Assembly: GCF_022669155.1 (NCBI RefSeq)
Contig: NZ_JALBVB010000024.1
Location: forward strand, 46,503-82,535
Length of the DNA stretch: 36,033 nucleotides
DNA from: Kineococcus sp. TRM81007
GTDB taxonomy: Bacteria > Actinomycetota > Actinomycetes > Actinomycetales > Kineococcaceae
Direction of reading: 5' to 3'
Below are positions 11,204 to 19,044 of the stretch, in pieces. The position numbers and the translations under genes were made by a program. Under the pieces are notes generated by a model, which saw only the letters and a program-made list of their open reading frames with translations, ran no database searches and had not been told where the DNA came from. The stretch's first letter is position 1. Every line of letters starts with the position of its first letter.

Positions 11204-11542
11204 TCAGCCGCGGGGGACGCCGACGTGCACGAGGACCCGCCCGCCGACGACCTCGACGCGGTGGGTGCGCACCGGGCTCGTGGCCGGCGGGCCGGAGGGG
11301 ACGCCGGTGCGCAGGTCGAACGCGGAGGCGTGCCGCGGGCACTCCACGGCGCAGTCCTCCACCCACCCGTCGGCCAGCGACTCGGCGGCGTGGGAGCAGG
11401 TGTCGTCGATGGCGTACAGCTCGCCGTCCACGTTGAACACCGAGACCGGGGCCGTCGTGCCGGGGCCGTCGTAGCGGACGACGCCGCCGTCGGGCAGCGC
11501 CTCGAGAGGGCACACGTCGACCGGTGCGGGGGTGTCGGGCAC
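11204..11542 (-). CDS. Rieske [2Fe-2S] ferredoxin-like protein
   Basis: This is a 112-residue small Rieske protein of the NirD/BphF ferredoxin type. The cluster ligands are complete: Cys49-x-His51 in DTCSHAAESL and Cys68-x2-His71 in CPRHASAFD. It has no membrane anchor or catalytic domain, so it is probably an electron carrier for an oxygenase or a sulfur/nitrogen enzyme. No such partner lies next to it. The GTG start at 11542 is fixed by a strong AGGAGG site (11549-11554 on the plus strand, reversed) 6 nt upstream. It diverges from the glycosylase-family gene, with 94 bp between the start codons. Confidence 0.93.
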   Translation of the reverse strand: MPDTPAPVDVCPLEALPDGGVVRYDGPGTTAPVSVFNVDGELYAIDDTCSHAAESLADGWVEDCAVECPRHASAFDLRTGVPSGPPATSPVRTHRVEVVGGRVLVHVGVPRG

Positions 11543-11623
11543 GGGGGACCTCCTGGTGCGGGTTCGGGCCGGGCCAGTGTGCCGGACGCGCCCGCGCGGC
11601 GCGGGCGGGGTGCGCGCCGTCGG

Positions 11624-11629
11624 TACGGT
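11624..11629 (+). promoter_or_regulatory. Leaderless-type -10 hexamer TACGGT
   Basis: TACGGT lies 7 nt before the GTG at 11637, and no ribosome site is present. This matches leaderless TANNNT promoters. Confidence 0.5.
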
Positions 11630-11636
11630 TGACCCG

Positions 11637-12524
11637 GTGGAAGCGGATGCGGTGCTCACCGGTCGCCGGGCGCTGGAGCGGCCGGCGTGGGGCGCGCGGG
11701 AGGCCGCGCACGCCCAGCGCGCGCGGGCGCTGACCGGCGCCGCCGCCGAGCGCCGCCGCCGCGGCGGGGCGCACCCGGTGGAGGACTTCCTGTTCACCTA
11801 CTACTCGTGGGCGCCGGGCAAGCTGCTGCGCTGGCACCCCGGGGTGGGCGTGGAGCTGCTGGACGCCGGTGAGCGGGCGGGGTGGGCGCACTACGCGAGC
11901 ACCGGCCGCGGTGCGGTGGTGGACGCCGCGTCGCTGCGCGCGCAGCGCGAGCCCACGGTGCGCCTGGCGCGCGACGTGCTGGCCGCCACCCGCACCCGCC
12001 CGGCGCAGCTGGGCTGCTTCGGGCTGCACGAGTGGGCGATGGTGCACCGCGCCGCGCCGGAGGAGGTGCGGCACGCGGGCCTGCCGCTGCGGCTCGGGCA
12101 CGCCGGCACCGACGCGGTGGTGGAGTCGCACCGCATCCGGTGCAGCCACTACGACGCGTTCCGGTTCTTCACGCCGAGCGCGGTGCCGCGCAACGAGCTG
12201 ACCCCCACCCGCGAGGGGCAGGCCGCGCAGGAGCAGCCGGGGTGCCTGCACGCGACGATGGACTGCTACCGGTGGGCGGTGAAGCTCTCACCGGCGGTGC
12301 CGGGGGAGCTGCTGCTGGACTGCTTCGAGCTGGCGCGGGACGTGCGGGAGCTGGACATGCGGGCCTCGCCGTACGACGTGACGTCGCTGGGGTACGAGCC
12401 GGTGCCGATCGAGACGCCGGAGGGCAAGGCGCAGTACGTGCGCGCCCAGCGGGCGTTCGCCGAGCGGGCCGACCCGTTGCGCGCGGCGCTGGTGGAGGTC
12501 TGCGACGCCGTCCTGGCCGCATGA
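11637..12524 (+). CDS. Protein of the family annotated as 3-methyladenine DNA glycosylase
   Basis: This 295-residue protein belongs to an actinobacterial family that databases usually label 3-methyladenine DNA glycosylase. Recognisable blocks are HPVEDFLFTYYSWAPGKLLRWHPG (about residues 47-70), GLHEWAMVHR (about 129-138), LPLRLG, and the histidine/cysteine-containing IRCSHYDAFRFFTP (about 167-180). CLHATMDCYRWAVKLSP and SPYDVTSLGYEPVPIETPEG follow. I see no AlkA/Tag helix-hairpin-helix, so the enzymatic label is weak and the true function should be treated as unknown. The GTG at 11637 is chosen because TACGGT lies 7 nt upstream and the family similarity begins soon after. A strong hairpin follows the stop. 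Confidence 0.75.
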   Translation: MEADAVLTGRRALERPAWGAREAAHAQRARALTGAAAERRRRGGAHPVEDFLFTYYSWAPGKLLRWHPGVGVELLDAGERAGWAHYASTGRGAVVDAASLRAQREPTVRLARDVLAATRTRPAQLGCFGLHEWAMVHRAAPEEVRHAGLPLRLGHAGTDAVVESHRIRCSHYDAFRFFTPSAVPRNELTPTREGQAAQEQPGCLHATMDCYRWAVKLSPAVPGELLLDCFELARDVRELDMRASPYDVTSLGYEPVPIETPEGKAQYVRAQRAFAERADPLRAALVEVCDAVLAA

Positions 12525-12531
12525 CTCCCCA

Positions 12532-12576
12532 CCCCGTCCCCTCCTCGCCCCCGCCCGGGGCGAGGAGGGGACGGGG
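12532..12576. terminator. Perfect 20-bp stem, bidirectional terminator
   Basis: The arms at 12532-12551 and 12557-12576 are fully complementary over 20 bp, with a 5-nt loop (CGCCC). The hairpin fills the gap between two convergent genes and ends directly at the stop of the minus-strand gene. There is no T tract, as is usual in such GC-rich genomes. Confidence 0.85.
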
Positions 12577-13443
12577 TCAGGCGGGGGAGGGCACGGCGGT
12601 GTCGTCGGAGGCCACCGAGGCGTTCCAGTCCTGCTTCTCCTCGCGCCAGCCCTCCTCGGTGCGCCCGCGGCGCCAGTACCCGGAGGCGGACAGCAGCTCG
12701 CGCGGCACCCCCAGGTCGGTGCGCGCCCAGCGGCGCACCGCGCGCACGCAGTCGGCCTCGCCGTGCAGGAACGCGTGCGGGGCTCCGGGAGGCAGCTCCA
12801 GCGAGCGCAGCAGCGCCACCAGGCCCTCCGGGTCCGGTCCGTCGCCGTGCAGCCAGTGCACGCGCAGCTCACCCGGGCACGGCAGCGCCTGGTGCTCGGC
12901 CGGCCCGTGCACCTGCAGGACCGCGACGGCGGTGGCGCCGGCGGGCACCCGCTCCAGGGAAGCGGCGATCGCCGGCAGGGCGCTGGCGTCGCCCACCATC
13001 AGGTGCCACGGCGCGGCCGGGTCCGGCGAGTACGCCCCGCCGGGGCCCATCAGGTGCACGACGTCACCGGGCCGGGCGGCGGCCGCCCACGGCCCCGCCA
13101 GGCCCTCGTCGCCGTGGACGACGAAGTCGACCGTCACCTCACCGCGCTCGGCGTCCACGGCGCGCACCGTGTAGGTGCGCAGCACCGGCCACTCGGTGCG
13201 CGGGCGCGACTCGCGGACCGCGGCGACGTCGAGCGGCTCGTCGTAGGTCACCCCGGCCGGGGGGAAGAGGAGCTTGACGTAGGAGTCGGCGTGCTCGGCG
13301 CGCAGGTCGGCGAGGTCCTCCCCGCCGAGCACCACGCGGACCATCCCCGGCGTGATCCGCTCGGTGCGGACGACGACGGCGCGGCGCTGCCGCCGGCCGC
13401 CCCGGTCCGGGCCGCCGCGCTCGCGGCGGAGGGGGTTCTTCAA
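12577..13443 (-). CDS. Siderophore-interacting protein (FAD-binding, ViuB-like)
   Basis: This is a 288-residue cytoplasmic ferric-siderophore reductase-type flavoprotein of the SIP/ViuB family. The FAD-binding domain comes first, with the RTYTVRAVD motif (residues 89-97). The NAD(P)H-binding domain follows, with HLMVGDASALPAIAASLE (about 147-164). The family C-terminus SGYWRRGRTEEGWREEK is present. It would use NAD(P)H or reduced flavin to release iron from imported siderophores. It is the second gene of a two-gene operon, 25 bp after a paralogue, and falls under that operon's iron box. I accept the ATG at 13443, although the first 20 residues are basic and unconserved. Confidence 0.93.
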   Translation of the reverse strand: MKNPLRRERGGPDRGGRRQRRAVVVRTERITPGMVRVVLGGEDLADLRAEHADSYVKLLFPPAGVTYDEPLDVAAVRESRPRTEWPVLRTYTVRAVDAERGEVTVDFVVHGDEGLAGPWAAAARPGDVVHLMGPGGAYSPDPAAPWHLMVGDASALPAIAASLERVPAGATAVAVLQVHGPAEHQALPCPGELRVHWLHGDGPDPEGLVALLRSLELPPGAPHAFLHGEADCVRAVRRWARTDLGVPRELLSASGYWRRGRTEEGWREEKQDWNASVASDDTAVPSPA

Positions 13444-13468
13444 CTCGGGTTCCTCCAGATCCGGGCGC

Positions 13469-14467
13469 TCAGGCGCCCTCGGCGCGACCCTCGCGCCAGT
13501 AGCCCATGAAGGCGACGGAGGCGCGCGGCAGCCCCACGTCGCGCACGAGGTGGCGCCGCAGCCGCTTGACGACGCCCGCCTCGCCGGCCAGCCACGCGTA
13601 CAGGCACTCCGGGCCGGCGGCGACCGCTTGCTCGGGCACCTCCCACAGGATCCCGGCGTCCAGGTCGACGTCCTCCGGGTCCACCGCGCTCGCCCGGGAC
13701 GCCTCGTCGACCAGGGGGCCGGCGATCTCCTCCACGCGCGGCACCAGCAGCTCGCCGTGCGCGTGGCGGCCGGCTCGGGGCAGCCACTGCACCGTCAGGT
13801 CGGCGCGGGAGCGCACGTCCACGGCGTCGCCGATCTCGGGCACCTCCAGCACCGCCACGGCGCGCGCCGTGGCCGGCAGCTGCTCCAGCACCGCGCACAC
13901 GGCCGGCACGGCGGTCTCGTCGCCGGCCAGCAGCAGGGTGCGGGCCTCCGCGGGCGGTGCCCACTCCACGCCCCACATCCGCCCGGTGCCGGGGGCCGAG
14001 GGCCCCACGAGCACCACCTCGTCGCCGGGGCGGGCGGTCGCCGCCCAGGAGGCCGCGGGCCCGGGGGCGCCGCCGCCCACGCCGTGCAGCACGAAGTCGA
14101 CGTCCAGCTCGGCGTCGGACGCGGCGGTGGCGGGGCGCAGCGCCCGCACGGTGTAGGTGCGCATCACGGGGCGCACGTCGTCGGGCAGCGCCCGGTACCA
14201 GGCGTACCAGTCGTCGCCGGGTGCGCCGAGGGCGTCCCAGGGGGCCGTGGGCAGCAGCACCTTCAGGCGCTGGTCGAAGCCGCCGGGGCCGAAGCCGGCC
14301 AGCTCGGGGGAGGAGAAGGTCAGGCGCACCGAGCTGGGGCAGGACTGCTCCCGGCGCACCACCGCCACCCGGAACAGCCGGTAGTCGGGCCGGGGCTGCT
14401 CGCGCACCACCTGCAGGCCCCTTCGTGCGCCGGCCGCGGTCGCGGTGCGCTCGGTCGTGACCGTCAT
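13469..14467 (-). CDS. Siderophore-interacting protein, paralogue
   Basis: This 332-residue protein belongs to the same SIP/ViuB family as the gene after it. RTYTVR lies at residues 103-108, a TLLLAGDETAVPAVCAVLEQLP NAD(P)H-site segment in the second domain, and GYWREGRAEGA at the end. The start is ATG 14467, with a GGGGG-containing ribosome site 5-10 nt upstream. An in-frame GTG further up, at 14506, would lie inside the predicted iron box and promoter, so it is rejected. It is longer than its paralogue, with a 30-residue N-terminal extension and an insert before RTYTVR (around WDALGAPGDDWYAWYRALPD). No siderophore biosynthesis or ABC uptake genes are nearby. Confidence 0.93.
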   Translation of the reverse strand: MTVTTERTATAAGARRGLQVVREQPRPDYRLFRVAVVRREQSCPSSVRLTFSSPELAGFGPGGFDQRLKVLLPTAPWDALGAPGDDWYAWYRALPDDVRPVMRTYTVRALRPATAASDAELDVDFVLHGVGGGAPGPAASWAATARPGDEVVLVGPSAPGTGRMWGVEWAPPAEARTLLLAGDETAVPAVCAVLEQLPATARAVAVLEVPEIGDAVDVRSRADLTVQWLPRAGRHAHGELLVPRVEEIAGPLVDEASRASAVDPEDVDLDAGILWEVPEQAVAAGPECLYAWLAGEAGVVKRLRRHLVRDVGLPRASVAFMGYWREGRAEGA

Positions 14468-14488
14468 CGGGTCCCCCTCGTCGATCGG

Positions 14489-14507
14489 TGAGGACAGCCT
14501 AACCACA
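14489..14507 (-). promoter_or_regulatory. IdeR/DtxR-like iron box on the SIP operon promoter
   Basis: On the minus strand the site reads TGTGGTTAGGCTGTCCTCA. It matches the 19-bp IdeR/DtxR consensus TTAGGTTAGGCTAACCTAA at 14 positions, including the whole GGTTAGGCT core. TAGGCT within it (14496-14501) is also a plausible -10, so bound repressor would block RNA polymerase. It begins 22 bp before the start codon of the first SIP gene. Confidence 0.75.
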
Positions 14508-14595
14508 ACGGGCGGGGTGAGGGGAAGCGCCGGTGACCACCGTCACCCGGTCGTCACCCGCCCGTCACCCCGCCCCCGCCGCCCTCCCGCACGCG

Positions 14596-14633
14596 CGACG
14601 GCCCGCCTCCCGGGTGCGGGCGGCGGGCCGTCG
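14596..14633. terminator. 12-bp stem-loop after the DUF4383 gene
   Basis: CGACGGCCCGCC (14596-14607) pairs perfectly with GGCGGGCCGTCG (14622-14633) across a 14-nt loop. It lies downstream of the minus-strand DUF4383 gene and upstream of the SIP operon promoter. Confidence 0.7.
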
Positions 14634-14651
14634 GGTCGGCTCGGCGGGACG

Positions 14652-15122
14652 TCAGAGGACGCCCTTGTCCTTCACGTACTTCTCCTTGGCGGCCTTGGAC
14701 CCGACGAGGATCGCCAGGCCGAGCCCCAGGTGCAGCCAGTTGGTGGCGTCGTCCACCGGCAGCTCCGGGTTGGGGGAGTTGAAGACGAGGCCGGCGCCGC
14801 CGATGGCGGCCGTGATCAGCAGCAGGCCCGTCCACACGACGGTCTTGTGCCCCTGGCGCGGGGAGCCGGAGAACGCCACGCACAGCGCGCCGACCGTCAT
14901 CGTCAGGATCGCTCCGGTGGCGGACACCGTGAACAGCCCGAACAGCTGCGCGCCCGAGCCCCACGCCTCGAGCTCGTCGTAGTTCGTGGTGACGCCGGGG
15001 ACGAACTGCAGGGCGCCCAGCACGATCAGCAGCGCGCCGACCGCGCGGGCGAACTTCGCGATGGGGCCGTCGTCGGCGGGTGGGGCCTCGATGGCCACCG
15101 GGGTGCTCGGGGAGGCGCTCAT
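14652..15122 (-). CDS. DUF4383 membrane protein
   Basis: This 156-residue protein has four predicted membrane helices: residues about 22-42, 58-78, 92-112 and 128-146. It matches DUF4383, including the ATNWLHLGLGLAILVG segment typical of that family's last helix. Function is unknown. A 20-residue acidic, proline-containing N-terminal tail precedes the first helix, and a lysine-rich tail (KAAKEKYVKDKGVL) ends the protein. The start is ATG 15122. It is transcribed away from the FUSC gene's 3' end in the same direction with 57 bp between them, and its own terminator hairpin lies downstream. Confidence 0.85.
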   Translation of the reverse strand: MSASPSTPVAIEAPPADDGPIAKFARAVGALLIVLGALQFVPGVTTNYDELEAWGSGAQLFGLFTVSATGAILTMTVGALCVAFSGSPRQGHKTVVWTGLLLITAAIGGAGLVFNSPNPELPVDDATNWLHLGLGLAILVGSKAAKEKYVKDKGVL

Positions 15123-15179
15123 GACCGCATCATCCCAGGACGTGCGCGGCCCGTCACCGCGGGCGGTGGGGCGGGCGGT

Positions 15180-16286
15180 TCAGCGGGGCAGCAGCCGGTG
15201 CGTCTCCGCCGGCGGCACGCCCTGCGCCTGCAGCAGGTCCACCACCACCGAGCGCAGCTGCGCCACCACCACCGTCGCCGACAGCGACTCCGCGCCGAGG
15301 GTGCGCGGGCCCAGCTGCGCGGCCAGCTCCCTCAGCGTCGCCGCGGACGGCGGAGCCGTCTCCCCCGGGTAGGGAGGCTGCCCCAGCGAGCGCACCGACG
15401 CCGCCAGGGAGTGCATCACCCCGGCGAGCGGGTCCGGCAGCTGCTCGCCGTACTCCAGGGCGGTGGTCACCCGCCGCAGCGCCACCCGGGCGTTGCGGGT
15501 CGCGCGGTCCACCCCCGACTGCAGCCGCTGCTGCTCGCGGACCTCCGCGCGCCCCCGGCGGCGCAGCGGGGACAGCCGCTGCACCTCCAGGGCCGCGCTC
15601 ACCGACTGCGCCCACGCGTCCAGCTCCCGCTGCGTGCCGCGGGCCCGCTCCAGCACCGCCGCGGCGGCTCCGGCGTCGCGGGCGCGCACCGCCTCGGCGG
15701 CGTCGTCCAGCAGGTCGGCGAGCTGCCCGCTGAACGCGGCCGCCCGCGCCCGCACGTCGCGCCGGGGGTCCGACGGCAGCAGCGCCGCGATCGCCAGCGC
15801 CACCACCACGCCCGTCATCGCGTCCAGCCAGCGCGCGGACCCGCCACCGGGCTGCGGGGGGAAGGCGACGATGAACGTCGCCTGCAGCGCCGCCTGGTTC
15901 ACCAGCAGCATCCCGGAGTCCAGGAACCGGGCGATGAGCATGGCGGCGACGACGATGAGGGAGATCTGCCACGCGCCGCGGCCGATGAGGTGGACGACGG
16001 CGGTGCCCAGCAGCACCCCCACGGTGACCCCGACCCCCAGCTCCGCCACGCGCCGCAGCCGGGCGTTGTTCTGCACGCCCAGGCACACGACGACCGCCAC
16101 GCACGCGAACACCGGGTACGCCTGGTCCCACAGCGCCCGCGCGAGCGTCCACGCCACGCCGGCGCCCAGCCCGCACTGCAGGACCTGCCACCACGAGCCC
16201 TGCCAGCGCTGCCAGCCGGTGCGGGCCCGCCGCCGGACGGCGACGGCGAGCGGCGCGGTTCGGGGCACGGGCGGATCATCCCGCAC
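15180..16286 (-). CDS. FUSC-family (aromatic acid exporter-like) membrane protein
   Basis: This is a 368-residue membrane protein with a FUSC/ArAE-type N-terminal half. Helices lie in about residues 35-170, with the conserved region around LARALWDQAYPVFACVAVVVCLG and VGVTVGVLLGTAVVHLIG. The C-terminal 190 residues are a soluble helical region rich in Ala and Arg, with heptad-like character. Related proteins export aromatic acids or other amphiphiles, but the substrate here is unknown. I use GTG 16286; GTG 16268 (VPRTAPL) is a reasonable alternative, and neither has a clear ribosome site. It diverges from purD, with 56 bp between the starts. Confidence 0.82.
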   Translation of the reverse strand: MRDDPPVPRTAPLAVAVRRRARTGWQRWQGSWWQVLQCGLGAGVAWTLARALWDQAYPVFACVAVVVCLGVQNNARLRRVAELGVGVTVGVLLGTAVVHLIGRGAWQISLIVVAAMLIARFLDSGMLLVNQAALQATFIVAFPPQPGGGSARWLDAMTGVVVALAIAALLPSDPRRDVRARAAAFSGQLADLLDDAAEAVRARDAGAAAAVLERARGTQRELDAWAQSVSAALEVQRLSPLRRRGRAEVREQQRLQSGVDRATRNARVALRRVTTALEYGEQLPDPLAGVMHSLAASVRSLGQPPYPGETAPPSAATLRELAAQLGPRTLGAESLSATVVVAQLRSVVVDLLQAQGVPPAETHRLLPR

Positions 16287-16328
16287 CGGCCCGCCGCGCG
16301 CGCGTCACGGACCCCTCCGGCCAGGGCC

Positions 16329-16334
16329 TACGCT
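16329..16334 (+). promoter_or_regulatory. Leaderless-type -10 hexamer for purDC
   Basis: TACGCT lies 8 nt before the purD GTG, with no ribosome site between. purD is therefore probably read from a leaderless message. Confidence 0.5.
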
Positions 16335-16342
16335 CACTCGCC

Positions 16343-17605
16343 GTGGACGTCCTCGTCATCGGTTCCGGCGCCCGTGAGCACGCACTGGTGCGCGCCCTGC
16401 TCGACGACCCGGGGGTGGAGCGCGTCGTCGCCGCACCGGGCAACGCGGGCATCTCGCTGGTGGCCCCGTGCGAGCCGGTCGACGCCACCGACCCGGCGGC
16501 CGTGGCGGCCCTCGCCCGCCGCCTGGGCGCCGGCCTCGTCGTCGTCGGCCCCGAGGCCCCCCTCGTGGCGGGCGTGGCCGACGCGGTGCGTGCGGAGGGG
16601 ATCGCCTGCTTCGGCCCCTCGGCCGAGGCCGCCCGGCTGGAGGGCTCCAAGGCGTTCGCCAAGGAGGTGATGGCCGCCGCCGCGGTGCCCACCGCGATGG
16701 CGCACGTGTGCACCACCGAGGACGAGGTCGCCGCCGCGCTCGACGCGTTCGGCGCCCCGCACGTCGTCAAGGACGACGGCCTCGCCGCCGGCAAGGGCGT
16801 CGTCGTCACCGACGAGCGCGAGGAGGCGCTCGCGCACGCGCGCACCTGCCTGGAGCACGGGCCGGTGGTGGTGGAGGAGTTCCTCGACGGCCCCGAGGTG
16901 TCGGTGTTCTGCCTCACCGACGGCGAGAGCGTCGTGGCGCTGGCGCCCGCGCAGGACTTCAAGCGCGCCCTGGACGGCGACGCCGGCCCGAACACCGGCG
17001 GCATGGGCGCCTACTCGCCGCTGCCGTGGGCACCGGCGGACCTCGCCGACGACGTCGTGCGGCGCGTCGCGCAGCCGGTGGTGGCGGAGATGGCCAAGCG
17101 CGGCACCCCGTTCAGCGGCGTCCTGTACTGCGGGCTGGCGCTGACCTCCCGGGGCCTGCGGGTGGTGGAGTTCAACGCCCGCTTCGGCGACCCGGAGACG
17201 CAGGTGGTCCTGGCCCGGCTGGCGACCCCGCTGTCGGAGGTGCTGCGCGCGTGCGCGACGCCGGGTGCGCTGCGCGACCTGCCGCCGCTGCGCTGGCGCG
17301 AGGACGCCGCCGTCACCGTGGTGCTCGCCGCGCCCGGGTACCCGGAGGCGCCCGAGCCCGGTGGTGCGCTGGGCGGCCTGGAGGACGCCGGCGCGGTGGA
17401 GGACGCGCACGTCCTGCACGCCGGCACCGCGCTCGCGGCCGACGGCACGGGCATCGTCAGCTCCGGCGGGCGGGTGCTGTCCGTGGTCGGCACCGGCGCG
17501 GACCTGGCGGCGGCGCGCGAGGCCGCCTACGCGGCGGTGCGCTCGGTGCACCTGGCCGGCGGGCGCTTCCGCACCGACATCGCGGCCGCGGCGGCCGGCG
17601 CGTGA
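16343..17605 (+). CDS. purD: Phosphoribosylamine-glycine ligase
   Basis: PurD joins glycine to phosphoribosylamine with ATP, the second step of purine synthesis. The length of 420 residues is standard. The N-terminal VIGSGAREHAL is at residues 4-14, VGPEAPLVAGVAD at about 70-82 and FGPSAEAARLEGSK at about 92-105. The ATP-grasp core has DDGLAAGKGVVV (about 144-155), NTGGMGAYSP (about 218-227) and EFNARFGDPETQ (about 275-286). The GTG start at 16343 follows a TANNNT hexamer directly, so the message is probably leaderless. Its stop overlaps the purC start (GTGA), which makes a tight two-gene operon. Confidence 0.98.
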   Translation: MDVLVIGSGAREHALVRALLDDPGVERVVAAPGNAGISLVAPCEPVDATDPAAVAALARRLGAGLVVVGPEAPLVAGVADAVRAEGIACFGPSAEAARLEGSKAFAKEVMAAAAVPTAMAHVCTTEDEVAAALDAFGAPHVVKDDGLAAGKGVVVTDEREEALAHARTCLEHGPVVVEEFLDGPEVSVFCLTDGESVVALAPAQDFKRALDGDAGPNTGGMGAYSPLPWAPADLADDVVRRVAQPVVAEMAKRGTPFSGVLYCGLALTSRGLRVVEFNARFGDPETQVVLARLATPLSEVLRACATPGALRDLPPLRWREDAAVTVVLAAPGYPEAPEPGGALGGLEDAGAVEDAHVLHAGTALAADGTGIVSSGGRVLSVVGTGADLAAAREAAYAAVRSVHLAGGRFRTDIAAAAAGA

Positions 17606-18498
17606 GCGCCCCGCAGCCGCCCGCGCCGGTGGAGCTGCCCGGTTGGCGGCACGCCTACTCCGGCAAGGTGCGCGACCTGTACGTGCCCGCGGACGGCGAG
17701 CGCGGCCGGGTCCTCGTCGTGGCCAGCGACCGCATCAGCGCCTACGACCACGTCCTCAGCAGCGAGATCCCCGGCAAGGGGGCGGTGCTGACGGCGATGT
17801 CGCTGTGGTGGTTCGAGCGGCTGGCGGACCTCGTGCCGCACCACGTGCTGTCCATCGACGTGCCCGCCGCGGTCGCCGGGCGGGCGATGGTGTGCCGGGA
17901 GCTGGAGATGTTCCCCGTGGAGTGCGTCGCCCGCGGTTACCTGACCGGTTCGGGGCTCGCCGAGTACCGCGCGGGCGGGGCGGTGTGCGGGATCCCGCTG
18001 CCGGCCGGCCTGGTGGACGGCTCGCGGCTGCCGGAGCCGATCTTCACGCCCGCCACGAAGGCGCAGCTCGGAGAGCACGACGAGAACGTCACCTTCGACC
18101 ACGTCGCCGGTGAGGTCGGTGCGGACGCGGCGGCGCAGCTCCGCGCGCTGACCCTGGCGGTGTACGAGCGCGCCGAGGCGATCGCGCGGGAGCGCGGTGT
18201 CGTGCTGGCCGACACGAAGCTGGAGTTCGGGCGCGCCGACGGGCGCACCGTCCTGGGCGACGAGGTCCTCACCCCGGACTCCTCCCGGTTCTGGCCGGCG
18301 GAGGAGTGGGAGCCGGGCCGGGCGCAGCCCAGCTTCGACAAGCAGTTCGTGCGCGACTGGCTGACCTCGCCGGCCTCCGGGTGGGACCGCACCGGTGACG
18401 CGCCGCCCCCGCCGCTGCCCGCGGAGGTCGTGGAGCGCACCCGCGCCCGCTACGTGGAGGCGTACGAGCGGCTGACCGGCGAGTCGTTCGCGGGGTGA
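17602..18498 (+). CDS. purC: SAICAR synthase
   Basis: PurC condenses CAIR with aspartate, using ATP, to form SAICAR in purine synthesis. The protein has 298 residues, the longer actinobacterial/yeast-like form. YSGKVRDLYV (about residues 18-27), VASDRISAYDHVL (about 42-54), PVECVARGYLTGSG (about 103-116), the metal-binding LADTKLEFG region (about 202-210) and DEVLTPDSSRFW (about 219-230) are all present. The GTG start overlaps the purD stop by 4 bp. A perfect 14-bp terminator hairpin follows 5 bp after the stop, so purSQL are not downstream and must lie elsewhere. Confidence 0.98.
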   Translation: MSAPQPPAPVELPGWRHAYSGKVRDLYVPADGERGRVLVVASDRISAYDHVLSSEIPGKGAVLTAMSLWWFERLADLVPHHVLSIDVPAAVAGRAMVCRELEMFPVECVARGYLTGSGLAEYRAGGAVCGIPLPAGLVDGSRLPEPIFTPATKAQLGEHDENVTFDHVAGEVGADAAAQLRALTLAVYERAEAIARERGVVLADTKLEFGRADGRTVLGDEVLTPDSSRFWPAEEWEPGRAQPSFDKQFVRDWLTSPASGWDRTGDAPPPPLPAEVVERTRARYVEAYERLTGESFAG

Positions 18499-18503
18499 GG
18501 GCC

Positions 18504-18535
18504 CGTCCCGCTCCCGCTGCGGCGGGAGCGGGACG
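18504..18535. terminator. Perfect 14-bp stem-loop after purC
   Basis: CGTCCCGCTCCCGC (18504-18517) pairs with GCGGGAGCGGGACG (18522-18535) around a TGCG loop. It lies between convergent purC and the copper-protein gene and can serve both. Confidence 0.85.
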
Positions 18536-18555
18536 CCGCTGCCCTCGTGCCGGTG

Positions 18556-18963
18556 TCAGCCCAGGGTGGCGAGCAGGTCCTGGCAGGCCTTCTCGCACGC
18601 CCGGCACGCCTCGGCGCACACGCGGCAGTGCTCGTGCATGGACGCGTGCTGCCCGCACTCGTCGCCGCACGCCTTGCAGGCGGCCGCGCACGCCTGCAGC
18701 ACGGCGCGGGTGACGTTCGCGTCGTAGCCGGTGTGCCGCGAGAGCACCCGGCCGGTGGTGTCGCACACGTCCGCGCAGTCGGTGTTGGTGCGGATGCACT
18801 TGGTGAGTTCGGCGACCGAGTCCTCGCTGAGGCACGCGTCCGCGCACGCGGTGCACGCCTGCGCGCAGCGGAAGCACTCCTCGATGCAGGCGATGAGCTT
18901 CTCGCGGTCCACGCCGCCGAGGTCCTTCGGGTAGGTGCTGACCATGTCGCTGACGGTGCTCAT
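18556..18963 (-). CDS. Cysteine-rich four-helix copper-storage-type protein
   Basis: This 135-residue protein holds 18 cysteines in Cys-x2-Cys and Cys-x3-Cys steps along helical segments. They fall at residues 26-44, 56-67, 92-103 and 113-127 (for example CIEECFRCAQACTACADAC). This is the pattern of Csp/DUF326 four-helix bundles, whose cysteines line the core and bind many Cu(I) ions. There is no signal peptide, so it resembles the cytosolic Csp3 type. The start is ATG 18963, with GAGAGGAG about 7 nt upstream. No copper ATPase, CsoR or CopZ gene lies nearby. An inverted repeat in the upstream gap (19045-19066) may be regulatory. Confidence 0.92.
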   Translation of the reverse strand: MSTVSDMVSTYPKDLGGVDREKLIACIEECFRCAQACTACADACLSEDSVAELTKCIRTNTDCADVCDTTGRVLSRHTGYDANVTRAVLQACAAACKACGDECGQHASMHEHCRVCAEACRACEKACQDLLATLG

Positions 18964-19044
18964 GTCGTGCTCCTCTCCGCAGGGGACGGCGCCGGTGCGC
19001 CCCGGTGGCCACCTCGGTGCAGCGCCGCTCCCACCACCGGGGGA

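Noticed and set aside
14468-14506. Upstream GTG start at 14506 for the first SIP gene
   Set aside because: It would put the coding region inside the iron box and -10. The ATG at 14467 has a strong ribosome site.
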